NCBI GenBank assembly: GCA_002286715.1 | Contig: NSJX01000020.1 | Span: 413,857-477,856, forward strand | Direction: 5' to 3' | DNA: 64,000 bases | DNA from: Dentipellis sp. KUC8613 | Lineage: Eukaryota > Basidiomycota > Agaricomycetes > Russulales > Hericiaceae | In this document: positions 26,131 through 37,874 of the stretch, in pieces | Layout of the letters: each line of letters opens with the position of its first letter | How positions within the stretch are numbered: position 1 is the first letter of the stretch | The notes under the pieces: model-generated | Told to the model about the DNA's origin: nothing | What the model saw: only the letters and a program-made list of their open reading frames with translations | Database searches by the model: none | Program-made: the position numbers and the translations under genes

Positions 26131-26386
26131 GCACGGGCCTCTGGGACGCCACTAGCAAAGGAGAGGAATAAGGACAGGGGAAGAGAAAGAGGAGAAGAGG
26201 CGGACGAGAAGGAGAACTGCCGCCGCGTTGACAGAATTGAAGCACGGTTACCGCCACAGTTGCTTACGCCGCTTCCGGCAAGTAAACTGATGCCAAGTTA
26301 TCACATCCGCAGTTCGTGTCAAGCGTGTATATACAATGCAAATCATAATACAGCAGGTAAGGATACAAGGATACATTCGCCACGCT

Positions 26387-27488
26387 TCAGCCTGCCATAC
26401 TTCGCTTGCGACCCCTCAGTCGCACTGCACAGCTAGGCGTGAGTAGAAAGTCACTGCTTGAGCGCACAAGGCACGCTCACCTTCGTCTAATCGCTTCCCC
26501 ACGGCCTTCCATTCCTTCCCCATCCGGGCTTCGTACGCTTTTAGTACAGACGCGAAGAGAGGCTCCGAGTCGGGGTGCGTAGATGCAAATGCTCGCTCGA
26601 GAACATATAGGTCAACCGCCTTGTCTTCGGCAAGTGTAGACATGTACGCCAGCCCAAAGTCAATGAGCACCTGAATTTTTGAGCGAAAGGTCAATACGCA
26701 GAACCGAGCGCGAATCAAGACGGGAAGGGAATCACCAGCTCGGTGCTCAAGTCATTAGATAACGGCTTCGATATAGAAGACGGATGGCGCAGCATCATGT
26801 TCGATGTTGTCAGATCGCCATGCACGATGTCGACAAGGTGCAGCTTCGCGATTTCTGTACCGACGAGCTGCATCACCGTGTCTACGACACATTCAATTAG
26901 GAATGGTGGTGGATCAAGGCAGCAACACACGAACCCTTCGAAACGCCGTACTCCTGAAGTAGATCCTCTTCAATCTCCTCGACGGCATCCTCTTCTTCAT
27001 CCCCTTCAGGAGCCTCTTCCTCACCCTCAGCGCCTCCGCCAAGGAGAAAGCGTACACTTTTTCCTTCGATCCATTCGATACCCAGTACGCCGTTCGTGGC
27101 GTCTACCATACGGATACCGGGGACGTTCACTCCAGATCTAGACGAAAGGCAATCACGACTATAGCGCATCGCATAGAGGCAAGCCATTTTACGCACCTCA
27201 GACACCGAATCAGAGCCCTCGCCTCCCCCGCAATCCGTGAGCGCGTAAGTGTGTTATCCAGAGATGGATGTCGATAGTGCTTCTGGAACCGGTACTTCAA
27301 CAGCACGGGTGCCCCTGCGGATTGATCATCCTGCGAGTGCGCGTGAAGGTTGCCCTTGTATATTCGCTGCACGCGCAAATTGTAAATCCAGGCGCGTAGG
27401 CGATAGGAGGACGGCTACTTGCTGCTTCTGCGCCTTGCGCGATCATGGTAGACGCGTTAAGGAGGGATAGGGAGGCGGCGCCGTCCAT
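26387..27488 (-). CDS. BUD32: KEOPS complex kinase/ATPase Bud32
   Basis: Small atypical kinase (PRPK/TP53RK) of the KEOPS complex, needed for the universal t6A tRNA modification made with Kae1. Six exons (minus: 27488-27423, 27366-27197, 27137-26935, 26881-26736, 26670-26481, 26424-26387) give 270 residues. Motifs: the ATP-site start QGAEARIYK, LTRSRIAGEARAL, GIEWIEGKSVR, catalytic loop VHGDLTTSNMML, metal site VLIDFGLAY, and the Bud32-specific tail VRLRGRKRSMAG. An acidic insertion (EGEEEAPEGDEEEDAVEEIEE) follows GIEWIEGKSVR and is an unusual, probably lineage-specific loop. The first intron (27367..27422) uses a GC donor (GCAAGT). It lies just upstream of CCH1 on the same strand and is divergent from FunK1 copy 3. 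Confidence 0.95.
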
Positions 27489-27794
27489 TTCTAGCTTTCT
27501 ATATTGAATTCTAGGAGGTCAATGTTAGTTGTCGGGTCCGAATCTGCACCAGATTTACTTACTGAGATCAAGGATGAAGGAAAGAGATTACTTGCATACA
27601 CTTGGGTTCAAGCGAGGACTTCGGATAAGTCCGTAACGTTCCCACGCCTACTAACTTCGTGGCTGTCACTGCCAGCGATCGTACCAAAGCAATAGTCAAC
27701 TATCATCTCATACGCGCGTTTTGAAACATCTTATACTACTCAGGAGCACTCGTACAGGAAAAGTCCTTCAGAACAATTTATCAAGACAGGCTCA
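27489..27794. other. Short divergent promoter region
   Basis: Region between the BUD32 and FunK1 copy 3 starts. Its right 105 bp (from 27690) are shared with the 5' flank of FunK1 copy 2. No gene seen. Confidence 0.5.
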
Positions 27795-30794
27795 ATGTTC
27801 CGCTCGGAGCGTACACCGAACGCTACTCTGATCGTTGACACAGACAGATTCCTTACCGAGTTGCTGCCTGTGTCTTCTGGCGACATTGACGCAGTCTTGG
27901 GCGAACTCAACAGCAACGGAACCTATGCTCAGGACCCTGCACCTCGATGGAACTCTTTCCCGACAAGTCCCAATACAGACGAAGACCTGCCTACTGCATT
28001 CATTGGCGGCGTCACGGCTGTCCTAGCAGCATACAGAAAGCTACGCACTGCTTGCTCAACCAGCAGCCTGAGTTGGATCCAACGGCCTCGCAATACACGC
28101 GAGTCTTCCGATCAACGCTCTATTAAGAATCGCCCAGATGTCGTGGCTGCCCTCGGCTATGAAGGAGATGCAAACCTACTCACGCTCAGCAATGAGATTG
28201 TACAGCTCGAGGATGAGATACGCGCATATTATGCAGAAGACGTGGATACACCGGAATACAGCGATGAGCCGCTGTATGAAATGGTGCGTAATGGTTTACC
28301 GTCCCCACCCATCCTAAATGGAAGCCTCATATCGAGCAATACTTTTGTTTTCACAGAAGGAAGATTTGAAGAAAAAGATCAGACTGTGGTGGCTTCGCGT
28401 GTGTCTCCCCGTAGCATTTCAGAAGACGTGTGATCAGAAGAGTATGCTTGATGGAGTCACTCAGCTTCGTAAGTACATGGAGCGCATTCTCCAGGAACAG
28501 CTGGACCGGCGGTTCGCTCTCGGCATCCTTGTGTGTGGAGATGAGCTATCCGTATGGCAGCTCTCTCGATCTGGTCTTCTAGGCACAAAGAGGCCCATCA
28601 ACATCCACGTCGTGTGTTCAATTCCTGCGCTCGTGCAATCATATTGTCCGCTTTCACTGAGCCGTCTACTTTGTAGGAACCTCGGAAGTTTATTCAGGTT
28701 ATCATGGCGCTCGCGAGTCTTAGTCCTGAAAGACTCGGGTGGGACCGGACGATGCGGCTTTATCGCGTGGACGAGAGGCGAGCGCTTTATTCAACGGAGG
28801 CAGGCGTCAGGCCGGAGGACTACTCCAGTAGTCTACGCGACACCAGATGGCTCATCCAGGTACCCAACTGCGATGGCATGCAAGGCTGCGAGATTTTTGT
28901 GACGACGCGAATGCTGAACACACCGGTTGCTATGGCGCACGGCCCAGCGACTGTCGTTTGGCATGCCGTGAACACTCAAACTGGCGAGGTAGGAATTATA
29001 GTGCAGCATATCATATCTTTATCCTGACGCTATGATTCCAGAGGCTCGTTCTGAAGCATGCGTGGCGTGAGGAAACTAGCCCTCGGGAGGACGAGCTCTT
29101 GGGCCAGTCTGACATCGATGGCTCCCATATATGCGATATCGTCCGCTCAGTCGACGTCGGGATTTCCCAAGATCCCGATCACCCTGACTGGAATGTCGAT
29201 GACACTGAACACGCCATTGGGCGTGGCCTTATGGTAGAAGATTACCTCTATGATGATGATGAGGAGGAGGACGCCGACATTTCTTCGTACCCTCAAACAA
29301 AGTATACGAGGTCGTCTGCGCTGGGGCTGCATGTCGCTGCCGCGTTGAGTCATGGAAAATACGGATTTATTTTCCGGATGAATTCCTGGCGGCCACCTAT
29401 AAATCATATCCTGACACGTACATTGATGAGAACATACGGCTGGCCTATTAAGTTCTTCAAAGATATCCCAGAGCTTGTCGGCACGATTCGTGATGCTATT
29501 CAAGGTGAGCGATCTGTATTTCACTACGCGTGTGCTTAATAAATTTGTTTATGTAGGGCACCGTGATCTTTGGCTTCATGACATCCTGCACCGGGACATC
29601 AGCATGAATAATATACTCATATGTCCGAAGGGCTCAGACGTTCATAACACGTCTGGTTGTCTCATCGATTTCGGCGATGCCACAAAAGCTACAAAACTCT
29701 CCCCAATCCCACGCACATTAGTCGAACCTGACGATGCCGACTTCCTCCACTTCCTGGTTCGGCGCAGTGCTACATGTCGAGAGTGGCAAGTAACCCTGGA
29801 CCAGTCAGCTGCCGAAGCTTTGGTCTATCGCTACCCCGGGGAAGTGGGGCATGCAGTCGGGTACTTGAGACGTGTGCTTGATACTTGGATTCTACCAGAG
29901 AGACCAAATGGTCGTCAGGTTCGCAATGCACTTATGTCTCCGACTACGATACTCACTGTATATTTGCAGCTCTCTGTTGCGGATATTTTCACAGAAAGTG
30001 TTCCTGAACCCACTGGCGATGTGTCCGGACATGACCATATGGTGGGCGTGTTCAGTAACTGATTACCGGCAAATATCTCATGCATGTGGATTACACTCTA
30101 GAATGCTTTGCTCCCGTCTCGGGAAGAACACATGTCACAGTCCGGGGAGCGCGCGGTACGTTGAACGCATCTTGAATCATCTCATCGACCAACCTCGATT
30201 CTACAGGGTACAACGGCCTTCATGAGCTACGAAATACTGAGTGGCAGACACTACGACTGTACATCGACGCTAAGGGCAGATGGTAACAAGTACACCGTGA
30301 CGCATAGTGCCATCCACGATCTCGAGTCGTTCTTCTGGGTCCTTGTGTATCTCTGCGTTTCACGGAAAGGTCCCGGAGGAGCTCGTCATGACGAACTGGA
30401 TCGAAATTGGCAAGACACAAGCGCGGAAGAAATTCGTGCTGTGGTCTATTGTTTGTTCGACTCAGACGACACAAAAACATTGGCGGACAACAAACGCCTA
30501 GCGTTCCACAATCCGGAAGATTTCGACAAATACATCTTCCCTTGCTTCCATCCGTACTTCGAGCCCTTGAAGCCGCTGTTATCGACGTGGTGGAAGGTTA
30601 TCCAACTAGGATACTTCTCCTATGACGCCATCACGCAGACGTTCATTCACCAGCGCGTACTCAACGTCTTGGATGAATTTCTCAAGACATTCGTGCCCGA
30701 GGTTCCAAGCCCGGAGGCCGAGAAAGCGACAGAGGAAGAGTTGCAACGACGCAGGAGTGACCTTGATCTCTACTGCCGGAATCCAATGTGTTGA
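27690..30794. repeat. Right arm of 3.1-kb inverted repeat (FunK1 duplication)
   Basis: Inverted match to 5321..8446, covering the complete FunK1 gene plus about 105 bp of 5' flank. The spacer between the arms is 19,243 bp and holds the housekeeping gene block. Confidence 0.8.
27795..30794 (+). CDS. FunK1-type fungal protein kinase (copy 3), intact
   Basis: Intact paralogue of the broken gene at 5321..8341. Eight exons (27795-28283, 28357-28611, 28677-28988, 29042-29504, 29557-29918, 29970-30041, 30102-30155, 30207-30794) give 864 residues. The first ATG (MFRSERTPN) is at the same place as in copy 2. The motif EQLDRRFALGILVC is followed by an Asp/Glu-rich stretch (DDDEEEDAD), then ILTRTLMRTYGWP. 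The catalytic core reads LHRDISMNNIL and LIDFGDA, so HRD, Asn and a true DFG are present. The C-lobe has SAIHDLESFFWVLVYLCVS. The last intron (30156..30206, 51 nt) contains an in-phase TGA and must be spliced to give ERAGTTAFMS. Substrate and role are unknown. Confidence 0.9.
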
Positions 30795-31548
30795 ATCTGT
30801 CTATCTAAGAACACAATCTGCTCAGAGCAGCTCGGATATACGCCGATTATCCCGAGAAAATAATCCCCAAGCGTGTCTCATACGAAGGACAATCACCACC
30901 TCTGACTCTTCCCGCAGACCATGCTGAAAGGACCGTCACGAAGCTTTCGTTTCCTTGCAGGGATATTACCTGCCTTATTCTCATATTTTGCTTTGCTATC
31001 ATGCTGTGGCCTTGTGGTATTGGATTCCTTGAGACCGCGGCCGAGGCTTCGTTGTCTTACAATAGAGGAACGAGGCCCGTCCGGTATCTATACAAGTTGT
31101 TACTGCCGTCGTTACAGTAAGAGTCTTCATTGCGCGGTGGCTGTGCTATATATATTTCCGCTTCGGGCTAAGATGAATGCACTCCGAAAGACCAACGGCC
31201 ATGTCCTGCCGCTCGATACTCCTCCCTGGCCAGTCCCGACTGACTGCAAGGCTTCAAACCGCATGATATTCTAAACTTGACTACCCCAAACAGGTGCGTG
31301 GTCCGAAAAACTTGCGAATATGTAGGGGACACCCAGTATACACTAGTCAAGGCGAGCCTGCTGCTGCATTCCCTCTGACTCTCCCTCGTCACCGTCCAAT
31401 TCCGTTAGACTGTTTCCAATTATCTGATTGGTGAATAATCACAGGAATATTGTGTCGGCAGCGCAGCACTACAACAAGCATAGTTGGTGCATGAAGAAGT
31501 TTTCGTGAAATGCCGACACGTCTGCAATACTGACTGCCTTCGCGAACA
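30795..31548. other. Intergenic gap
   Basis: 3' flank of FunK1 copy 3 and 5' flank of the F-box gene. One plus-strand open frame (30921..31274) begins with a hydrophobic stretch but has no family motif, no clear introns and no support; I do not call it a gene. Confidence 0.45.
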
Positions 31549-33436
31549 ATGACTTCTACCTACAAACCATTTGAACTGTGTTCCGGGTGCTGGCAGTACA
31601 ACTACGAATACGTTGGTCCACTATTAGCAGATGACTACAACGATTTCAGCATCTGCGCCAATTTTGACTTCGGCGCAGAACAGTTCTTTTCTGGGCTTCA
31701 AATCATTATCGTCTGCAAGAAAGATGAAGAAGACCTGAAGGATCTAGTAAGCGCTTCTTGTCATGACTATCATCTTCGGCAATCTCACCAGAGAGCTTTT
31801 CTCAGGTTGTGTCGGAGTACTCAGATACAACCGACGATGAGGCCTCAATCGCGTCTGATGGAGACTCTGACACCTCGAGCACATCATCAGACGATTCGTC
31901 GAATGGACAGGATCATGCAACTTCCGGCTCTCAGGATTCAAGAGACTCGGATCTGCCGTTGTGCACCGTGGTATATGAGATTGTTGACAACAGCGATTGT
32001 AACTGGAGTGCCATCACGATCCGCTCGCGTCCCGCACAAACCATGGACGACGGTACATATCGCATCCTCTACGAGCATATCGAGCCTACGTCATCTGCGA
32101 CGTCTCTGTTCTTATTTTTGAATGCCAACAAATCATTTCGCGGGGTCCTCAAACGCACTGCTTCGGGGATGGCTTGTAATCTCCGTGTACGCACTGGCAT
32201 TGCGGCTCGTGGTGTCCGCATCTTACCTCCTCCTCCCCGTCAACCCCGATTTGCCAACCCACCTCCGGAGATCCTCCGGCTCATTTTCGCTGCGTCTACG
32301 GACGACAGGATGTATGTTCCCTGGCGTACAACTCTAATTGCCTTCGGACTAGTCTGTCGAGCTTGGGCTCTGGCGATTTCCATGATTTATGAGGATTTTT
32401 CTAGGGGACACAGCGGAACGCCGCGGCCCGATCCACTCCTGCTTGCCAAGGCTCTACGCCTCAACCCGACGTATGGACGTGCTATTCGACAATTCACCCC
32501 TTCCCATTTCCCACATAGACAAGAGGAATCATATCAGCAACGCGAGGAGTCCATTGTTACAATTCTAGAGATGGCAACACGAGTGAAGGATCTGACTGTG
32601 ACAGATACGCTCAACGGCCTCCAGGACAAGCTCGTGCGCGCACTCTGCGCTTGCACCGAAGTCCAACGTTTCCATCTCGATTCGATGTTGCCGCGAGAAA
32701 GACCGTCGAGATATCGCCTCACCCTCCCTGACATTGTCCAATGCGTCGCTCACTGGCCTCGCCTCCGTTCTTTAGCTGCTTATGGCTTTGGCTCGTCCAA
32801 TTTTGACTCCGCGCAATCGTAAGCAGATCGCTCATCTCATTATTCAGAAAAATCGGAAACTGATAAAACTGTTGACGTAGGGTCGAAGGGGAGCGAACGC
32901 CGAACCCCGCGCCGCCAAGCTGCGAAATGCAAAAACTTCACTTGCAAGCCGGAGATGCACGCGACAGCGATCTTCTCCGTTTAGCTTCTTCGTCCTTCTC
33001 CAGCCTGACTGCACTCGCTCTCGTCAATGTCACCGGCCTTACCAATGCCGGTGTCAGAACGCTCCTCGCGGCAATAGCACCAAACATCGTCTCCCTGACC
33101 TTCGTCAAGTGCAGTTTCTCCCGCAAGGACCCAGGGGAAGAACGGGCCATCGATGCCACAATCAACCAGATGCGTAATATACAAGAACTAAGGGTCGACG
33201 GGGACGTGTTCAGCGAGCTGGTGTTCACTCGCTACGAAAAGGACCCATCGAAACCAAGACATGGAGTTATCAAGCTTGCAAAGGTCCCCGCTGGGACTAC
33301 TACCTCTCAGTTTCTGACAGTCTTGAGGCATACAAATTGGAAAAGAATCGAGCTGCTTCGCGGCTTCGATGAACTGGAGTTGCGTGGGCGGGCATTCGCG
33401 ATTGCGGCGGAAGAGGGGATCGAGCTGATGGACTGA
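31549..33436 (+). CDS. F-box-like protein with leucine-rich C-terminus
   Basis: Probable substrate adaptor of an SCF ubiquitin ligase. Three exons (31549-31746, 31806-32818, 32881-33436) give 588 residues. After an acidic Ser/Asp-rich stretch (DTTDDEASIASDGDSDTSST) comes an F-box-like motif at roughly residue 230-275: NPPPEILRLIFAAST then WRTTLIAFGLVCRAW. The C-terminal half has degenerate leucine-rich repeats (VRALCACTEVQRFHLD, LTALALVNVTGLTNAGVRTL), as in many mushroom F-box proteins whose targets are unknown. The N-terminal segment before the acidic stretch (GCWQYNYEYVGPLLADDY) is not a domain I recognise. It sits alone in an accessory region; no neighbour suggests a pathway. Confidence 0.75.
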
Positions 33437-34460
33437 CATTGGTAAAATGTGTCTGGCTGGAAGAATTTGTATACCCGGGAGTCCGAGCATCCCTAGCGTC
33501 GAGTATGTCCATGTGTTCAGTTGGTACTTGCTGCATATATGATAGCGGCATACGATTTGACGGTTTCGGTGACTGGTCCGAAAACTCTTTTTCGCAGAAG
33601 GTGACCCTATTCGAATGCAAATTATCCTACACTCGACGTCTGATGCACTCGACATCTGAACCCGACGTACGTGTGGGCAGGTGTCCTCGAGTGTCCTGGG
33701 CTTGTGGCTAACTTGTTGAAAGGACTCGGCCGGAGCGTGGTCTTGCGGTTTCACACGGTACTCTCATACCAGCGAACACCTATCTCTAACCTCACGCCAG
33801 CTCGAAAGCATGAACAATTACTGCAAGCAGCACACTGACCCGCCTTCTAATATGCGTCCCTTTTTCTAAGGCTTGACAAGACCTCAACGTGACGTGTGTA
33901 CCCTTCCTCGGCGACTGGTGCGATTTTGAAAACGAGCAAGCCATTTCCGAAGGCAAGTGGCCGCGATCATACAATCATGGTAGAGTTCTCCGCAGCAGTC
34001 TTTCGACAGCATGCTGCCTGAAGTCGCCGCGCAGTCGCCGCGATGGATCGCAACGTGGAGTCTCCATGTATATATGGATGGATACCCAGGATTTCTACCG
34101 CTCGGTCTAGCGATCGTGTCTCGTAGCTACCCCCTCATGAGTATCTTCGCCCCTTATTCACTAGGCTGCGCAAGCCCGTTCGCGCTGCAGAATCTCTGCT
34201 TTATTCGGAGGCTTTCTAAAGGTGCGGATCTCGTCTTTGCTGAGTCGCTCTCAATTGTGTTCACAACCCTCCGCTTGTGATCTGTAGACGCGGGACGCTC
34301 ACCAATTTCTACCCCTGCAGGGTCCACGCCCACGAAGACAACGACTAGCGCGAATGGGACAAGTCTGAAAGCACCGAAACCTCCTGCACAGGCAAAGTCC
34401 ACCCCTTTGCGGCCTAATGGATCTGCCTCTAAAGACTCGAAGGCCGAATTTGGCTGGAGA
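33437..34460. other. Gap with possible upstream exon
   Basis: No complete gene. The right end (from about 34320, after an acceptor CCCCTGCAG) is open in frame with the RNase H-like gene that follows and may be its upstream coding part. No in-frame ATG occurs there, so a further exon to the left would be needed; I could not identify it. Confidence 0.35.
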
Positions 34461-35069
34461 ATGTTCCTCCGCGACACCGCATCCAAACCGTCTACGTCTC
34501 GCCCTCTTGCCCACTACTGGTTCCCACATCAGCCACGGCGTCCAATCACACTCAGCTCGGACACCGGACGCGCGCAGTTTCCACGCAGCCCGCTTGACAT
34601 ATGGGTAGATGCATCCCCACTCTGTGGCCTTGGAATCATCATCGGGCACCGTTGGGCCGCCTGGCGACTCGTTGGTTCAGAATCTTTACCACCTACCATC
34701 CTCGACAACAATGATCTCGAATTCTTCGCGATTGAGTTTGCCGTCTACCACTTAGCGCATGATGTAGTGTTGCGCCGCGCGGACGTGTGCATTCGAGGAG
34801 ACAACCTGAGTGTCATTCGGGCGCTCACGAACAGGACATCAACTAAGGGACTATGGAAGGAGTCGATTGGCCGCATACACAAATGCTTGGACCAGGCAGA
34901 GCTCACGCTCAATTTAAAGTATGTTGCGTCGAAGATCAATCTGGCGGACGCAATATCCCGAGGGTTGGCCGGTCCGGAGGCTTATAGACTGAACGGTAAA
35001 TTCAAGGTCCCAGGCCCGTTGAAGGGATACTTCGAGATGGTGGGCTCTGGCGCAGGAGGAATTCCCTGA
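34461..35069 (+). CDS. Stand-alone retroelement-type RNase H-like protein (copy 1)
   Basis: RNase H fold of the type found in tyrosine-recombinase (DIRS/Ngaro-like) retroelements, but without reverse transcriptase or recombinase. From the first in-frame ATG (MFLRDTASKPSTS) the protein is 202 residues; the frame stays open upstream to about 34320. The four expected acidic residues are all present: IWVDASPLCGLGI, FFAIEFAVYHLA, CIRGDNLSVIRAL and NLADAISRG. No stops or frameshifts interrupt it and it has normal genomic GC content. It could be a domesticated nuclease or a well-preserved fragment. A related gene lies at 50296..51078, at about 35% similarity by eye in the core. The true start is not resolved. 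Confidence 0.65.
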   Translation: MFLRDTASKPSTSRPLAHYWFPHQPRRPITLSSDTGRAQFPRSPLDIWVDASPLCGLGIIIGHRWAAWRLVGSESLPPTILDNNDLEFFAIEFAVYHLAHDVVLRRADVCIRGDNLSVIRALTNRTSTKGLWKESIGRIHKCLDQAELTLNLKYVASKINLADAISRGLAGPEAYRLNGKFKVPGPLKGYFEMVGSGAGGIP

Positions 35070-36403
35070 AGATATATTTTCTCGGGTCTGGTACGTCGCA
35101 ATCATCTGTCTGTTCATAAGACGTCCCCTTTTTCGATTAATTTTGCTTATATCTCTCCTGCTAGCGGGCCGTCACTTTTTTGTATCGTTCTGGCTTTTAT
35201 ATTCAGCCGTATATCTTGACAATCGTCCGAGCGGGAGTCACTTTGACAGTCATGACGCTTCACGAACTACTCAGAGAATAGGGGACACGCCGACACTCAC
35301 GGGCCTTTCCCAACCTCAAGTGCGCACTGTCATTCTTTTCCATCTCATTTAAATGAGCGTCTACATGGCTATACGACTCGGACCGAATAGGAAGGAGGTT
35401 GACACTCACATACCCTTCTCACAGTAACTTCACATTGCGCAATTTCGGCGAACCTTGTGAAAGCGGAAGGATGTCTACTGGTGAATGGGCTGAGCCTCGA
35501 AGATTCCATGCTGGGGTCGCACGCTGCATGCCCAATGATTCAGCATGTCGGTTCAGACCGCCCGACAGCTGTGTCTTGCGTCTAAGTATAGTCGATATGT
35601 TCTCCCCATACGCCGCCGCCGGCACGCTTCCCCCAGGCCCATCTAGCCTGAATCGCCTCGCTGCTAAGTGCTACCCCGTAAGCAGACGGACAACTCCGTC
35701 GATCGCCAGTCGATGCCGCTTGACCACGAGACATGCTCCAACGCGTGCGCTGTGGTGCATTCTCGGGGCCTCGGAACATGACCAACGTGACGCAGCCTTT
35801 CATTTACACTATTAATGCCATCAGCTTGCGCAGCGCTGCGTTAGTCTGTGCATTTGCTGGATATGAGATATCTACATCCACATGATGTTCAGCGCTCCGA
35901 ATCCGTCGCGTCCGTCATCCTGGTTCGTTTAGACGTGAACAACGAAAGCGACATCGACCGACGTTGTCATGTATAAACACGACACAACCTCAAATAACGG
36001 CAAACTCTCACCCACCACAACACGCCCGCCTCGACCCGCTCTCGCCGGATGCATGCTAGCGTGAGCAAGCGCTTCAAAGCTCCACTCCCCATTCACTGCG
36101 CGGGCTCAACCATCCGCACTACAGCGCCGCCACAGATCCGGCAGGCAACACAACGTCCTACCGCAGCCCGTCCGAGAGCTCATCTGGATCATCCCGGTGA
36201 CGAAACGCCCGCCCCGCCTACGCGAGGCTCAGCGCCTCGTGTCCGGTCGACCGCCGGGCCCGCCAGTCCCAAAGGTATAAAGGGCTCCACTCGCTCTACC
36301 TGCTAGCCCCAGCAAACTCCTGCTGCGACTCATAGCTAACTAGCCCAAAGCTACTAACTACCCCTAACTAATCCGCTTCATCGCTTTCCGCATTCTTAAC
36401 ACC
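35070..36403. other. Intergenic gap
   Basis: 1.3 kb without a recognisable gene. Its right end is the promoter of the small secreted protein gene and includes the TATA box listed separately. Short open frames at 35399..35815 and 36049..36306 have no motifs. Confidence 0.5.
36276..36282 (+). promoter_or_regulatory. TATA box of small secreted protein gene
   Basis: TATAAAG 122 bp upstream of the ATG at 36404, in a CT-rich context typical of well-expressed secreted fungal proteins. Confidence 0.5.
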
Positions 36404-36972
36404 ATGAAATTCCTCGCTGTTGCACTTGCGTCCCTCGTCGCTGCCGTGTCTGCGCAGACCGTCTCCATCGGATCCCCTGCGGACGGAAGCAGCATCACCC
36501 CAGGCGACAACATCACCGTGCAGGTTCTTCGTCCTGTAAGCAATATTCCCTCTTCTTGCCATGTCATTGACAACTGATGCGGGCTCTGGTGCGTCCGTCG
36601 TTAGGATTCGCTCACTGGCTCCCAAGAAGTGGCGCTTGTGATTTCGGTCGTCGGCTGCCCGGAGAATGGGTGCTTAGGTCCCAGTGAGGTGCTCGGCACG
36701 ACGCTCTACCAGGGCGGCTTCAACCCCCAGTTCCCGCCCCCTGGCAGCCGCACGCCCCAGGATGCACCCCAGCAGAACTTCACTGTTGCTCTGCCCACGA
36801 ACTTGCAGTCCGGCGGCAAGGCGCAGCTGAGCGTTGTGCATCTTGCTCTTGTCGGAGTGAGTACCAAAAGTCATGATCCTTGAATAGCGAGTCGTGTACT
36901 GACAAAGACTGTCGACAGGCGGGCCCGTACCCCATGTTCGAGCTGAAGAACGTCACGCTGAACATCAACTAG
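36404..36972 (+). CDS. Small secreted protein, conserved in mushrooms
   Basis: Three exons (36404-36535, 36605-36856, 36919-36972) give 145 residues. A clear signal peptide (MKFLAVALASLVAAVSA) is followed by QTVSIGSPADGSSITPGDN. The mature part is mostly beta-type, with two Cys (VVGCPENGCLGP) and N-glycosylation sites (NITV, NFTV, NVTL). The order of blocks (SIGSPADGSS, SQEVALVISVVGCP, GTTLYQGGFNPQF, QLSVVHLALVGAGPYPMFE) matches a family of uncharacterised secreted Agaricomycete proteins that I recall without a name. Its size, signal peptide and TATA promoter fit an abundant secreted or effector-like protein, but function is unknown. Confidence 0.85.
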
Positions 36973-37874
36973 TGGGCTCGTGAAGTGTTCGCGCTTGGAA
37001 GGGCAGTTACGGACACTGTGGACACCTGGATCGCGGACACTATGCCATGGACATCGTCGCTATCATGGACATGACCTACTTCGTTACGAGTACCACGTCG
37101 ATTATTGGTCTTGCTTTTCCCGACTGAAATGTTCCTCACGACATACGATTTAGTACTTACATATACTCTTGCATAATAAGTAAAAGTTTGCTTTTGCTTT
37201 ACTCGGCTGTGTGAGCTGTGGCAATGCAGATGTCGGCTTGGCAATGACGGGAGGCTGATATTCTCCGGTATGTTATGTGAGATGACGCTGGCAGTACCCG
37301 TTCTCGCCGTGGTACTCACCTAGGATCCACAGGTTCCACTAATTATCTGCACCTTCAGATGGCCGTCTTGGGTATGATAGGGCTTGCATGATGCTGGGAT
37401 GTTGTGGTGGTTGAGAGAGTGACTGGTTGCCGAGGAGGTGCAGGGCTGCCGCGGGAACGCGCCAGGGGTTTGGTTCACCGCTATAGACGGTGGCTGTGCT
37501 CCATCTGATTTCATGCTGTTGACCCTGTCCCGCCTCCGTGAGACTCGATCCGCTCCTTTTCCGCTCTCTTATTTTATTTCTATTCTATCTTCCTCCCTCT
37601 TCGCTCTTTCTACCACCATTTGAGGTCGCTCTTCGCCTGCAACAGCCTTCGCGCGCTCAGCTACGTTTACATACCCCTGTGACAGTTTCGGTACCGTGCT
37701 TGGAACTCCACCGTGGTGCAAGACGCCAAGTACTTGAGCTGTGCCTTTTGGTCATTCGTGGCTTGCTTCAGCACCAAGTTCTTCGACGACTCGACATCCT
37801 CACAGGGTCTCAATAGCTTCAATTTCTAGCCAGAAACACTCATCGTCGCAATACCTTGATATTCTACATCAATA
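36973..37874. other. Intergenic gap
   Basis: 3' flank of the small secreted protein gene and 5' flank of the small membrane protein. The 37540-37620 stretch is pyrimidine-rich (CT tracts), as in fungal core promoters. No gene seen. Confidence 0.5.

Noticed and set aside
30162..30164. In-frame TGA in FunK1 copy 3, first taken as a disabling mutation
   Set aside because: It lies inside a 51-nt intron with strong GTACGT and CTACAG sites; splicing restores the kinase motif.
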